From positions 23,000 to 86,999 of the forward strand of contig CALVMR010000029.1 of assembly GCA_944346885.1 (NCBI GenBank): DNA of 64,000 nt. The letters are read 5' to 3'. Within the stretch, counting starts at the first letter, position 1. Each line of letters begins with the position of its first letter. Origin of the DNA: an uncultured Clostridia bacterium. GTDB taxonomy: Bacteria; Bacillota; Clostridia; Christensenellales; Borkfalkiaceae. The translations under genes and the position numbers were made by a program. Below are positions 48,282 through 57,739 of this stretch, piece by piece. The notes under the pieces were generated by a model, which had not been told where the DNA came from, did no database searches, and worked only from the letters and a program-made list of their open reading frames with translations.

Positions 48282-50132
48282 CTACCCTTCCTGCGCGGAC
48301 CGACCCAAAAACTTCTGTTTCAAATAAGAGATTTCCGGATTTTCGCTCTCGCGGTAATATTCGACGCCCAAAAGATCGGTGTTGCGGAAAAATTCTTCCG
48401 CAAAGGCGCGTTTTCCCGCCTCGTCTCCGGGGTAATATGCGTCGTAATTGTTCAGCAGCATGTACTGCGGCGTGATCTTGTAGGAGAGGATGCGCTTGAT
48501 CGTTTCCGCCTGCTCCGCCGCGCCGCGCGCACTGCGTTTGACCGCCTCTATGGCGCGGTCGAACACCGCGATCGCATCCGTCAGCAAACAGCGGTCTATA
48601 CACTCGGCTTTCAAATAATCCGCTCCGCCGTGCGTGACGCCGTAAAAATCCTTTTCGCCGTAATAGCGTTCGAACATATCGGTCACTTCGGCGATGTACG
48701 GCTCGATATCCGCCCCGAAATGCAAGGTGTTGAACTCCTTGACCAACGCCCATACGTCGCGGTCCGGGTCCCAAAGCAATTTGGAGAGGATATAAAATTT
48801 CAGCTGCCCTTGGTAATGCTCTTTGGATTGGTTGGAGTTTTGCGAGAGAACGGATTCGATGCCGTACTCCTTATACGTCAAAATGTTTTCTTTCAGCACG
48901 CGCAGGTTGGCAAAATAGGCAAAGAACCCGTAAAAATTGGTGGTGTAATCCCACATGTACAGCCGGTGCGTGAGCGCGTGCCAATCGCGCAGGCTGGTAA
49001 AGGGCAGGCGGTTGTGCTCCGCGGCGGGGTCGCACAGCGGTTTAAAAAAGTCCGCTTTGTCAATGGCGATCTTCACCATCACGTTTTTGCGCGGCACCAC
49101 CTTGCGGTTGACGGGAACGGCGACCCCCTTCCTGTGCCGCACGGGAGGTTTGAGCGTCTGCTGGTAGGCAAACGTTTGAATGGTGATCTCGCGCGAGGGG
49201 CACGCCGTTTTGCTCCACTCTTCGATCGCCTCGGCAAGGCGGTTGATAAACAGCAGCAGCGTGCCGCTCTTGCCGCCGTTTTTGCGGTAGCTCTCGCGGC
49301 AGCGCTCGCACTCGCAGAAGGGGTTCATGTCGCACTGCCCGATCATAAAGTACTGCGCGTGCGGGCGGGCAAGCACCCAGCCTTTGAGATTTTCGATCGC
49401 CTGCGCGATCATCTCCTCGTTGGTCAGGCACAGCTGCGAAGGGCCGCGCTCCACCCAGCAAAACGCCTCGTGGTCGAACACGTTGTCTGCCGTATTGTAC
49501 CAATCGGGGTGATCTTTGTAATATTTGCTCGGCGGCAGCAGATTAAAAAAGGAATGGTCGTTGGGCTGATACAGCTCGTCGATGTACCCGCCGCCGTATT
49601 TTTCGTCCGTTTTGGTCCACAAGTTGCTCGTGCGCAATTTTGCCGCAAAAGCGGGGTTAGAAAAGGTGTTCAGCCCCTGGATGCTGCGGAAAGAAAAGGC
49701 GGGCGCGGAGAGGATATCCTCTTCGGGGAGCGCGAGTTCGCACACGTGCGGGATATATTCCGAGCTCTCCGTCAAAAAACGGATGCCGCAAAAGCGTTCC
49801 AAAAAATCGTACACGGCGTACAGCGTGCCGCGCAAATTCGCTCCGTACAAAAAGAGCTGCCCGCCGCGCACGGCGATCGCAAACCCCTCTTTGTTCAGCA
49901 TCTCCTTCGGAACGCGCGCGCCGCTTTTTTCCAGCGCGGCGGTGTTGCCGAGAAAGATGCAGGCGCCCGCCGTGTTTCCCCCCTCCTCCTCCACGGGAAG
50001 AAGGGCGCCCGTGCTCTTTTGCAGATAGCGGGAAAGTTCCTCCGCGGCATAGCGCTCCGCGGGCGCGGGCTGCGCGGGGATGACGATGCGGTAGGCGGAC
50101 GCGCCGCCCTGTATGAGGATCGGTTTTTCCAT
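48282..50132 (-). CDS. Cytoplasmic DUF4838 putative glycoside hydrolase
   Basis: 616 residues, no signal peptide. N-terminal alpha/beta domain of the kind preceding GH20/GH67 barrels (PAERYAAEELSRYLQKSTGA, FLGNTAAL), then GTLYAVYDFLERFCGIRFL and a DUF4838 barrel with LCLTNEEMIAQ, YFMIGQCDMNPFCECERC, GTLLLFINRLAEAI and MWDYTTNFY. It is a clear paralogue of the lipoprotein at 52.9-54.8 kb over its whole length; conserved PFCECxxC suggests a structural or metal site. DUF4838 proteins are uncharacterised but found in glycan loci. ATG 50132 has AAGGAA ten bases upstream; its stop lies within the ribosome site of the mannosidase gene. Confidence 0.85.
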   Translation of the reverse strand: MEKPILIQGGASAYRIVIPAQPAPAERYAAEELSRYLQKSTGALLPVEEEGGNTAGACIFLGNTAALEKSGARVPKEMLNKEGFAIAVRGGQLFLYGANLRGTLYAVYDFLERFCGIRFLTESSEYIPHVCELALPEEDILSAPAFSFRSIQGLNTFSNPAFAAKLRTSNLWTKTDEKYGGGYIDELYQPNDHSFFNLLPPSKYYKDHPDWYNTADNVFDHEAFCWVERGPSQLCLTNEEMIAQAIENLKGWVLARPHAQYFMIGQCDMNPFCECERCRESYRKNGGKSGTLLLFINRLAEAIEEWSKTACPSREITIQTFAYQQTLKPPVRHRKGVAVPVNRKVVPRKNVMVKIAIDKADFFKPLCDPAAEHNRLPFTSLRDWHALTHRLYMWDYTTNFYGFFAYFANLRVLKENILTYKEYGIESVLSQNSNQSKEHYQGQLKFYILSKLLWDPDRDVWALVKEFNTLHFGADIEPYIAEVTDMFERYYGEKDFYGVTHGGADYLKAECIDRCLLTDAIAVFDRAIEAVKRSARGAAEQAETIKRILSYKITPQYMLLNNYDAYYPGDEAGKRAFAEEFFRNTDLLGVEYYRESENPEISYLKQKFLGRSAQEG

Positions 50133-50166
50133 ATCGGTCGTTTCCTTGAAAAAAGTCTCCCTCTTT

Positions 50167-50194
50167 TCCGCCCCGCGGCAAACCGCGGGGCGGA
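50167..50194. repeat. GC hairpin between MBG-like lipoprotein and cytoplasmic DUF4838 genes
   Basis: TCCGCCCCGCGG/CCGCGGGGCGGA with CAAA loop. T residues follow only on the plus strand, so on the leftward transcript it may act as a processing or stabilising structure. The rest of 50133-50308 has no gene. Confidence 0.55.
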
Positions 50195-50308
50195 AGGGAA
50201 TTTTTTGCCGATGCCCCTCCCCCTCCGCAAGGGCGGGAAGGGCTTATTGTTTTCTTCGCCGCAAAGGCGTTTTGTTTATGCGCCCGCCGCAAGGAGAGAA
50301 TGCGCCGA

Positions 50309-52831
50309 TCATTCTTCCGCCGCGGGATCGGTCAGCGTGTAAGTAAAGGCTACGTTTGCCCAGAAATTGCTGCCGAAAATGCGGTACGTAAGATACATCT
50401 TCGCGTCGAGGACTTCTTCCTCCGTCAGATCGACGCGCGCTTCCGAAACGGTGATGTAATAGCCCGTACCGTCCTTATGCACAACGTACGGCGACCCCTC
50501 GTAGTCGTATTCCAGCCTGCACTCGTTGCTGATGGAATTTTCCAGCGTCAGCCGTTCCATCCAATACGCCGCATCGCCGGACTGCGCGTCCGCATAAAAC
50601 ATTCCGTTCTTGGGATAGCGCAGATCTTTTTCCGCAAACCCGAACGCCATATTGTCTTCGGTCGCATAGTCGTATCCGAGCACCCACAGATAGCTGTTTA
50701 CGGTCAGCGTTTTTTCACCCAGATCGCGCAGCGTCATATCCAGACCGAGATACAATTTTCTGGAATTCCAATCGTTGCCGGGGATATCCACCTGATAGGT
50801 ATCGACCGAATCGCCGCTGTCCGTGCGCAGCTGCGCCTCGACCGCCACGTCCGCCGCATTCGTGATTTCCAGCGCGGTGCCCGAAACGGTGTACGGCGTG
50901 ACCGCGTAATCGACAACAACGGTGATCTCCAAGTCGTAGTCGGCAGACTCGTCCCAGAAAATGAACGGCAGCGCGACCACCAATTTTTTATTGCTCGGAT
51001 CCTGCCCCGCAAAGGAACCGGAGCCGTCCATCGCAAAGGAGGGGTTGCCGTTCTGCGCCCAATAGAAACTGCTGTATTCGTCGGCGGAAGGCAGCGAAAT
51101 GACCGTTGTGGCGCCGCTCTTCAACAGTTTTGTGCCGGTAAGACCGTTGAGGATCTTAAACTCCATCTTCTCATAGGTAGCGTTGTTGGTAATGTACAGG
51201 CGCACATCCGCATTGGCGGCTTTGCCCAAAGCGCCGTCCCCGAAATCGGGCGTGAAATCCGTCTTCCAAAGGAAGTTGACCAGCGTCTGCACGCCGTTCC
51301 CCGCCTCGACCGAACCGTAAATGCGAACGGTATCGTTTGCGGCAAATTTCGACTTATACTCCACGTTCTGCGGAGCAACCATCCCCATGCCCTCAAAGTC
51401 TTTCATTACCAAGTTCTTTTCGGGGATGTCCGTGGTGATAAGGGTATCCGCGCTTGCCGTTTGCACCGCATCGGCGCTTTCGACGTACACCATCACCTGC
51501 CGCGCTTCGGTGTTGAGGTAGATCTCCTTATCGGGGTTGTAGTAGACGGAAACGGTATCGGCAAAGCCTGCATACACCGTATCGCCGAGCAGCTCGTCCG
51601 CAAAGTAGTAGCCGTCGGGCAGCGCGAGATCCGCAAACGTAACTTCGCCGCGGGCGAACTGCGTACGGGTCTGCGCGGCGCCGATAAACGCCTCGGTGAT
51701 GAACTCGCTCGGCTGAACGGCGATCTTATTGACGGTGACCGAAACCTGCTGCGAAGTCCCCTCTTCCGTAATGGCGCCGCCCTCGTAATTTGCCCAATCG
51801 TAGTTTACGGTATCGGGCTTGAACCACAGCGTATAATCGCCCGCGTCGTCCAGCGTAAGCGCGCCGGAAGGAACGGTGCCGTCCCATTCGAAGACGCCGC
51901 CCTCGATCTGCGGCAGCGCCGCGTCGGCGAGCGTTTTGCCGTAATCGACGGCAATGCTTGCGGGAAATTCGATGGTATCCGTCACCTCCGCCTTTTGCAT
52001 GGTGAACGCGATCTGTTTTTCCACGCGCTTCGTTTCCGCATTGTATCCTTCCGCCCCGGAAAAATCGTAGTTGACCGCATCGGAAGGGATGAGGCGCATG
52101 GTGTACCCCGCCGCCGCGCCCGAAACGGTGGGAACGGTGGACGGCACTTCCCAAGAAAATTCGCCGTACTGCGTATCTCCGCCCGTCAGCGCGAGGTCTG
52201 CAAGCGTCTGCAACGAGCTGTACGTGACCGTGCCCGATACGGACGGGAACGCCACTTCGGTGACCGCCTTGGGCGCGACCGTGACCGAAACCTCCTGCTC
52301 AACGGGCAGATAGTTCGTGCTCGAAGGAGTGAACACCACAAGGTAGCTGCCCTTTCCCGCATTCGGGGCGGTACTCGGCGTTTTCCACGCAAAGGTGCCC
52401 TCGCCCTGCCCGCCGCTGAGGGCGGAATCGGCGAGCGTCTGCCCGTATTCGATCGCCGCCGCCGTCGGGAAGGTGACGCCCGTTGCGGCGACCGCGCGGA
52501 TCTCATACTCCACCGAATACGAAACCGCCTTGTACTTGTTTGTTTCGGCAACGGTGCCCGTTACGGTATACTTCCCCGCATCGGTGGGAGCGGTGGCGCT
52601 GGCGGCGTACACCGTGCCGTCACGCCCTTCGTAGGTATAAGATATCTCGCCGCCCAGCGGCGCCAGCGTGACCTGCGGACCCGCGTCCTCGGCGCCGTAA
52701 TCGAAACTCGCATACTCGAATTCGAGCTGGTTTTCCTCTTTGGTGCCGGGATCGCATGCCGCAAAGGCAAACAACATCGCGCAGGCAAGGATGGCAAGCA
52801 GCCATATGCCCGCTTTTTTGGTCTTGTTCAT
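50309..52831 (-). CDS. Large lipoprotein with MBG-like repeats
   Basis: 840 residues from ATG 52831 (GGAGG). Lipoprotein signal peptide with lipobox FAFAAC (Cys about 26). Residues about 30-370 hold three to four repeats of about 85 residues, each with a (Y/S)G(Q/K)TLAD-ALSGG start and an FxW-PST-P-AG-Y-xxF-PxxxNY end, the pattern of MBG-type beta-grasp repeats. The rest (about 400-840) is beta-rich with no known motif and may bind glycan. It would stand on the outer face of the membrane. It lies between the two DUF4838 genes and is probably cotranscribed with them. Confidence 0.75.
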   Translation of the reverse strand: MNKTKKAGIWLLAILACAMLFAFAACDPGTKEENQLEFEYASFDYGAEDAGPQVTLAPLGGEISYTYEGRDGTVYAASATAPTDAGKYTVTGTVAETNKYKAVSYSVEYEIRAVAATGVTFPTAAAIEYGQTLADSALSGGQGEGTFAWKTPSTAPNAGKGSYLVVFTPSSTNYLPVEQEVSVTVAPKAVTEVAFPSVSGTVTYSSLQTLADLALTGGDTQYGEFSWEVPSTVPTVSGAAAGYTMRLIPSDAVNYDFSGAEGYNAETKRVEKQIAFTMQKAEVTDTIEFPASIAVDYGKTLADAALPQIEGGVFEWDGTVPSGALTLDDAGDYTLWFKPDTVNYDWANYEGGAITEEGTSQQVSVTVNKIAVQPSEFITEAFIGAAQTRTQFARGEVTFADLALPDGYYFADELLGDTVYAGFADTVSVYYNPDKEIYLNTEARQVMVYVESADAVQTASADTLITTDIPEKNLVMKDFEGMGMVAPQNVEYKSKFAANDTVRIYGSVEAGNGVQTLVNFLWKTDFTPDFGDGALGKAANADVRLYITNNATYEKMEFKILNGLTGTKLLKSGATTVISLPSADEYSSFYWAQNGNPSFAMDGSGSFAGQDPSNKKLVVALPFIFWDESADYDLEITVVVDYAVTPYTVSGTALEITNAADVAVEAQLRTDSGDSVDTYQVDIPGNDWNSRKLYLGLDMTLRDLGEKTLTVNSYLWVLGYDYATEDNMAFGFAEKDLRYPKNGMFYADAQSGDAAYWMERLTLENSISNECRLEYDYEGSPYVVHKDGTGYYITVSEARVDLTEEEVLDAKMYLTYRIFGSNFWANVAFTYTLTDPAAEE

Positions 52832-52853
52832 ACATTTCCTCCCTTTGTAATTT

Positions 52854-54806
52854 TTACAGATAAGACGCCCTCAGCGATTCGGTGAGGTTGTCTCCGCTCT
52901 CTTTGTAATACGTCATGCCGATCTCGTCCATGTTGGCGAAAAACTCGGTGGCAAGCTGCGTTCTCCCCGCCGTATCGTTGAGGAAATACGCCGTATAGTT
53001 TTGCAGCAGCATCATCTGCGGCGAAACCAGCAAAGACTTGATGCGCTTGGTCACCGCCGCCTTTTCCTCCGCCGTACGGCTGCTCTCCTCCACGACGGAA
53101 AGCGCTTCTTTCAGCGTGGCGATGCAGTCTTGCAGCAGCTTGGCGGGAATGGCGGATGCCTTCGTATAGACGTCCGTATGCAGCAGCCCGTGAAAATCGT
53201 TTAGGCGGTAATGCAGATCGAGGCGATCGATCACGTCGGCAATGTACGGCGCGATATCCGCGCCGAAGTGATAGGTGTTGAATTCCTTGATGAGCGCGTT
53301 TACGTCGCGGTGCGGGTTCCAGAGAAGTTTGGAAAAGAGATAGCATTTGAGCTGCCCTTGGTAATGCTCGCGCGACTGAATGGAATTTTGCGAATAGGTG
53401 CCGGTGATGCCGTGCTCTTTATAAGTGAGCAGGTTATCCTTGATGACGCGCGTATCGGGGTACCACCACAGAAAATTGTTGAAATTGCAGGTGTACTCCC
53501 ACAGCAGCAGGCGGTCCGTGATGGCGCTCCAACGGCAGATGTTGTCATACGGGGTCACGTTGCTGGGGCAGTTCGGGTCGTCGATGGGATGGAAGAAGCA
53601 CGCCTTGTCTATGGCGATCTTGACCATCACATTGTCGCGCGGGATCACGTTTTTGTTGTAGGCAACGTATTCGCCGTTCACCTCTTTGACGGGCGCCGCC
53701 AGCGATTCTTGGTAGGCGAAAGTCTGGATTGTAATATCGCGGTCGGGGTACGCCTCTTTTACCGCATCGGCAAGTTTGTTGATGAACAGGATGAGCGCGC
53801 CCGATTTGCCGCCGTTCTCTTCGTAGCAGTCAAGGCAGTTTTTGCATTCGCAGAAAGGGTTCATGTCGTATTGCCCGACCATGAAGTATTTTGCGTTCGG
53901 CTTTTCCTCGATCCAGCCTTTAAGGTTGATGATCGCCTGCGCCGTCATCTCCTCGTTGGTCAGGCACAGTTGCGAATAGGGTCCGCCGGGATACACGCTC
54001 TCGCCCGAATAGCAGTACCAATCCTCATTCTCCGCCGCGTACTCTTCGGGCGGGAGCAGGTCGAATACGGAGTGGTCGTTGCCTTGGTACACGTCGTCGT
54101 TATAGCCGCCGCCGTACCGGGCGGGCGTCAGCGCCCAAAGGTCGCTCATGCGCATCTGCGCGGCAAAGTATGTATCCTGCTGCAAGTTGGCGGAGCCGAA
54201 GCTGCGGTAGGAGAAGTACGGAGCTTCCACCACTTCCATGGGGTAGGCGTTCAGCTCTTGCAGCTGCGGGATATATGTGGATTCGTGCGTCAAAAACTTG
54301 ATGCCGACAAACTTTTCCAAAAAGTCGTACACCGAATAGAGGATGCCGCGCTGGTTTGCGCCGTCCATCAAGATGAGGTTCCCCCTCGTGTAAATGAAGA
54401 AGCCCTCTTCGTTGAGCGTACCGTAATCGAAGTTTATGCCGCTCTCTTCCAAAAGCGAAGTTTTCCCGACGGAGATGTACTTATCGCTCTCGTTGTAGGC
54501 GATGTTCCCGTCCGAAACAACGCTCATGCGGGCGCCCACCGCGCTCTCCACAAAGGTGACGAGTTCGTTGGCGGCAAACGCCTCCGTTTCGGTCGCCTCT
54601 TCGGGGATGACGACGCGGTAATACGGCGCATTGCTCCGCGCGATGCACAGCGGGTCCGCATCGTAATCGATGCCCGCGGCAGGGTCGTACACGGGGGTGT
54701 TGTCCTCTGCGGTCTGCCCGCCCTGCGTCGTCTTTTCGGTATCGCAGGCAGCAAACGCACCGAACGCAAACACCGCCGCCAAGATGAGTATCAATGCTTT
54801 TTTCAT
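52854..54806 (-). CDS. DUF4838 lipoprotein, putative glycan-active enzyme
   Basis: 650 residues. Lipobox FGAFAAC (Cys about 21), Thr/Gly-rich spacer, then the same two-domain layout as the cytoplasmic DUF4838 protein: EAFAANELVTFVESAVGA, GILYSVYDFLEKFVGIKFLTHES (in pieces), LCLTNEEMTAQAI, YFMVGQYDMNPFCECKNC, LWEYTCNFNNF and NSIQSREHYQGQLKCY. Function unknown; position in the locus suggests it acts on or binds the glycan at the cell surface before import. ATG 54806 has AAGGAGG. A 22-base gap separates it from the MBG-like lipoprotein gene. Confidence 0.85.
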   Translation of the reverse strand: MKKALILILAAVFAFGAFAACDTEKTTQGGQTAEDNTPVYDPAAGIDYDADPLCIARSNAPYYRVVIPEEATETEAFAANELVTFVESAVGARMSVVSDGNIAYNESDKYISVGKTSLLEESGINFDYGTLNEEGFFIYTRGNLILMDGANQRGILYSVYDFLEKFVGIKFLTHESTYIPQLQELNAYPMEVVEAPYFSYRSFGSANLQQDTYFAAQMRMSDLWALTPARYGGGYNDDVYQGNDHSVFDLLPPEEYAAENEDWYCYSGESVYPGGPYSQLCLTNEEMTAQAIINLKGWIEEKPNAKYFMVGQYDMNPFCECKNCLDCYEENGGKSGALILFINKLADAVKEAYPDRDITIQTFAYQESLAAPVKEVNGEYVAYNKNVIPRDNVMVKIAIDKACFFHPIDDPNCPSNVTPYDNICRWSAITDRLLLWEYTCNFNNFLWWYPDTRVIKDNLLTYKEHGITGTYSQNSIQSREHYQGQLKCYLFSKLLWNPHRDVNALIKEFNTYHFGADIAPYIADVIDRLDLHYRLNDFHGLLHTDVYTKASAIPAKLLQDCIATLKEALSVVEESSRTAEEKAAVTKRIKSLLVSPQMMLLQNYTAYFLNDTAGRTQLATEFFANMDEIGMTYYKESGDNLTESLRASYL

Positions 54807-54818
54807 TGCAGCGCCTCC

Positions 54819-57614
54819 TTATACCACTTGCACCGTAAATACGGTGATCCTGCTGTTGTACGCCTCGTCATACGCGAAGATATACAGGTAATACGTTCCT
54901 TTCTGCGCGGGGGTGTAGCCCTCTTCGTCCGTGATATCCGTCACAAAGCCGGAAACGTCCTTTACGAACACCGCCGTTTTGCAGTTTTCGGAAGCGGAAA
55001 CATTGTCGGAAACGGTATATTCGGGGCGCGCGATCGTGCCGCCGAAGGCGATGTCACCCGGTTTTCTGCTCGTCACGCAGATCAGCGGCGGCGTTTCGTC
55101 CGCCACGAATACGTTGAAGGTTTCGTTGTGCACCGTTTCGCTGTTGTTGCGCGAATCGAAGAGATAATACACGATCACGTACGAGCCGTACTGCTCGCCC
55201 GTAAACACGTAGTCTTGATCGCACGCCGCCTTTTCCAACAGCTTCGTTCCGTCCGGCGCGGTCACGCTGACGCTGATCTGCGCGTTGCAGTCCAGCACGT
55301 CGAACACGGCCGCGCGGGAAACGGTAAAGCTTTCGCCGAGGCGGATCCTGCGATACTGCATGCCGCTAAAATAATAGGGCTGCGGCATCGTACGGTCGCG
55401 GAAGGCGCCCGAAGCAGGCATGGTAAAACTTTGGTTGCCCACGCGCAGGAAGCGGAAATGCGCCTCCCTTCCCTCGTTTTCCGCCTGCACGCGCACCGTA
55501 AAGCGCACGCCGCCGCTTGCAAACCCGCCGAAGGGTTTTCCGTCCTCCGTTTCCTGCACCGTGCAGACGGCGCCGACGCCCTCCACCGAGATCTGACGGG
55601 TCGCGTTTTGGTAGGCGATGGAAAGTTCGGTATCGGGGTCGGTGAACGAGCCGCGCACGCTGTATTCCACACCCCTGCCGTTCACCTGCATGTATGCGTT
55701 CTGCGCGTCCTGCGGGGTAAAGCGCAGGAACACCGTATCGCCGTTTTCGTAATCTTCGAGCACAACGTCAAAGTAGGCGCAGTTGGAGACGGGCGCAACG
55801 CCGAACACGAGGTACGAAACGGAGACGGGCTGCGCCAGTTTGTATTCCGTGCTGCCCGTGCTCACCAACTCGGTGTAGAGCATGCGGCTGTTCCCCTCGT
55901 CCACGACGGTCACGTCGTCCTCGCATAAAATATAATCCTCGATCGCCGTCGGGTCGATCACCGCGATCGAATAGCTCTTTTCCGCGCCGCCCGCGCTGTA
56001 TGTGACCGTGAGCGTTTCGCCCGCGTTTTCCGTCACTTCGTAGCGCCGCGCGGCGGTGACGTCCGTGCCGTTTACGGTGATCTTTTTTTCGGGCAGGCGC
56101 TGCGCGTCTCCCTCCGCGTAGCGGTGGTCCACCGCCGTAAAATCGGGCAGCACGAGCGTTTTGCCCTTGGTCGCCGAATGCGGCACGCCGCCGACGGTCA
56201 GCACGGGCTTATCGGGCGCCGTAACGGAAATGCAGAACTCCTCCGCGCTGCCCGCAAGGGTGCCGATGTAATCCCGCACGGTGCACAGGATGCGGATCTC
56301 GCCCGCCTCGTCCAGCTCGATGTAGCGGTTTGCGGCAAGATCGAGCTTCCGCCCGTTGTAATAGGCGGTATATTGCAGATCGACGCTGCCCGAACCGCCC
56401 GTGGTCACAAATTCGGGGATATAATAGGCGGGATCGCCGATGTACGCCGGCGCGGGCGGCTCGGCAAATTCGATGCCGATCAGCGCGATGCTGTCTTCGC
56501 ATGCAAACGTAAACCGCTTTTGCGCCGTTTTGCCGCTCGCATCCGCCGCGGTGTATTCGAGGGTATACTGCCCCGCGCGCGTCGGCACGATCGCGTTCTC
56601 CCCTTTATAGCGGACGGTATCGGTGATATCCGAACCGTTGCACAGGATACGGAGCGCGGGTTCGATCGCACCGTCGAGCATGTCCAGCCCGCGCACCGCG
56701 GGCAGCGGATAGGGCGCGTTTTTCTGCGCGGCGGGCATTTCGCGCTCGTACGCGGCGGGAACGTCTGCCTTGATGACGGGGGCGGTGGTATCCGTAAGCA
56801 CGGCGCCGCCGAGCTCTTGCCCCGCGATCTCGGAGACGATGATGCCGCTGCTGCCCGCCACGTTCTCGTACATGATCTCCATCGTGCACTCGCCCGTGGT
56901 GAATTTTTTCCATGCGGTGCCGTAGCCGATCTGCGCCTCGTCCGTCGTATCCACGACCAGCTCGTTTTTGGAGCCCGCATAGATGCAGCCCGTGGCGTAA
57001 TCGAGGCGGATGGTGGCGGGATTGAGGTCGGTCAACGGCAGTTTTTCAAAGGTGGAAAGCTGCGACGCATCGAAAGGCGTATCGATCCATGTGCCGTAAA
57101 TGCTTTCGGCGGGATCGAGCACGACTTTTCCGTAATCGGGGTCGCTCGTATCGTAATTGAGCGTCCACAGCCAGCGCCCGTCCCAGTTGGCGGCGACCAT
57201 GCTGAACTCCGTGCGCCAAGTTTGCTGCTTGACGCGCAGACGCAGCGTATTGGAAGCGTCGTAGATATCCGTCAACGTGATATACAGGCAGTCGAACACG
57301 TTTCCGTATCCCTTGGAGAGGATCTGGAACTCGATGAGATTGGTATCCTTGTCGAGAGCGGATAGGTCGATAACGTTTTTATAACGCACCGTAGCCTGGC
57401 TTGCCGTGCCGAGGATCTTGACCCCGTTGCCCGGTTTGGAATATTCAGCGGGGAAATCTTGGTTCCCCACAATGGTATCGCAATGCGACACGTTTTCAAA
57501 CAGCGCCGCCGCAGGATCGGCGGGCGCCGTTTCCGCCGAAACGGAAAACACGGCACCCAGAGCCGAAAAGACTGCGGTAAACGCCAGCAAAACGGTCAAA
57601 AGCAGTTTCTTCAC
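54819..57614 (-). CDS. Large secreted beta-sandwich protein
   Basis: 931 residues from a GTG at 57614 with GGGAGG seven bases upstream. Sec signal peptide (hydrophobic to about 25, cut near VSA-ET), no lipobox, no LPxTG and no C-terminal membrane segment, so it is released or held non-covalently. Residues about 40-260 form a jelly-roll-like domain (DLSALDKDTNLIEFQILSKG, TDIYDASNTLRLRVKQQ in pieces), repeated in divergent form at about 620-760; Ig/cadherin-like modules fill about 270-400 and 840-930 (DTTAPVIKAD, VADETPPLICVTS starts). No catalytic signature seen; a carbohydrate-binding scaffold is plausible. Confidence 0.75.
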   Translation of the reverse strand: MKKLLLTVLLAFTAVFSALGAVFSVSAETAPADPAAALFENVSHCDTIVGNQDFPAEYSKPGNGVKILGTASQATVRYKNVIDLSALDKDTNLIEFQILSKGYGNVFDCLYITLTDIYDASNTLRLRVKQQTWRTEFSMVAANWDGRWLWTLNYDTSDPDYGKVVLDPAESIYGTWIDTPFDASQLSTFEKLPLTDLNPATIRLDYATGCIYAGSKNELVVDTTDEAQIGYGTAWKKFTTGECTMEIMYENVAGSSGIIVSEIAGQELGGAVLTDTTAPVIKADVPAAYEREMPAAQKNAPYPLPAVRGLDMLDGAIEPALRILCNGSDITDTVRYKGENAIVPTRAGQYTLEYTAADASGKTAQKRFTFACEDSIALIGIEFAEPPAPAYIGDPAYYIPEFVTTGGSGSVDLQYTAYYNGRKLDLAANRYIELDEAGEIRILCTVRDYIGTLAGSAEEFCISVTAPDKPVLTVGGVPHSATKGKTLVLPDFTAVDHRYAEGDAQRLPEKKITVNGTDVTAARRYEVTENAGETLTVTYSAGGAEKSYSIAVIDPTAIEDYILCEDDVTVVDEGNSRMLYTELVSTGSTEYKLAQPVSVSYLVFGVAPVSNCAYFDVVLEDYENGDTVFLRFTPQDAQNAYMQVNGRGVEYSVRGSFTDPDTELSIAYQNATRQISVEGVGAVCTVQETEDGKPFGGFASGGVRFTVRVQAENEGREAHFRFLRVGNQSFTMPASGAFRDRTMPQPYYFSGMQYRRIRLGESFTVSRAAVFDVLDCNAQISVSVTAPDGTKLLEKAACDQDYVFTGEQYGSYVIVYYLFDSRNNSETVHNETFNVFVADETPPLICVTSRKPGDIAFGGTIARPEYTVSDNVSASENCKTAVFVKDVSGFVTDITDEEGYTPAQKGTYYLYIFAYDEAYNSRITVFTVQVV

Positions 57615-57739
57615 GATCTTCCTCCCTTTCTATCCCCGAAGCGGGGACGTTTTTCTCCGCCGAAAAGCGGCTTTGTTCGGTGCAGCGCCTCCCGTTCCGC
57701 CGCGGAAAAGAGCTTTCCGCCGCGGGCGGAGGGGCTGCG

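Noticed and set aside
50300..52885. 861-codon plus-strand frame over the MBG-like lipoprotein gene
   Set aside because: Basic, low-complexity translation opposite a gene with signal peptide and repeats.
53211..55928. 905-codon plus-strand frame over DUF4838 and secreted protein genes
   Set aside because: Spans two real minus-strand genes; no motif.
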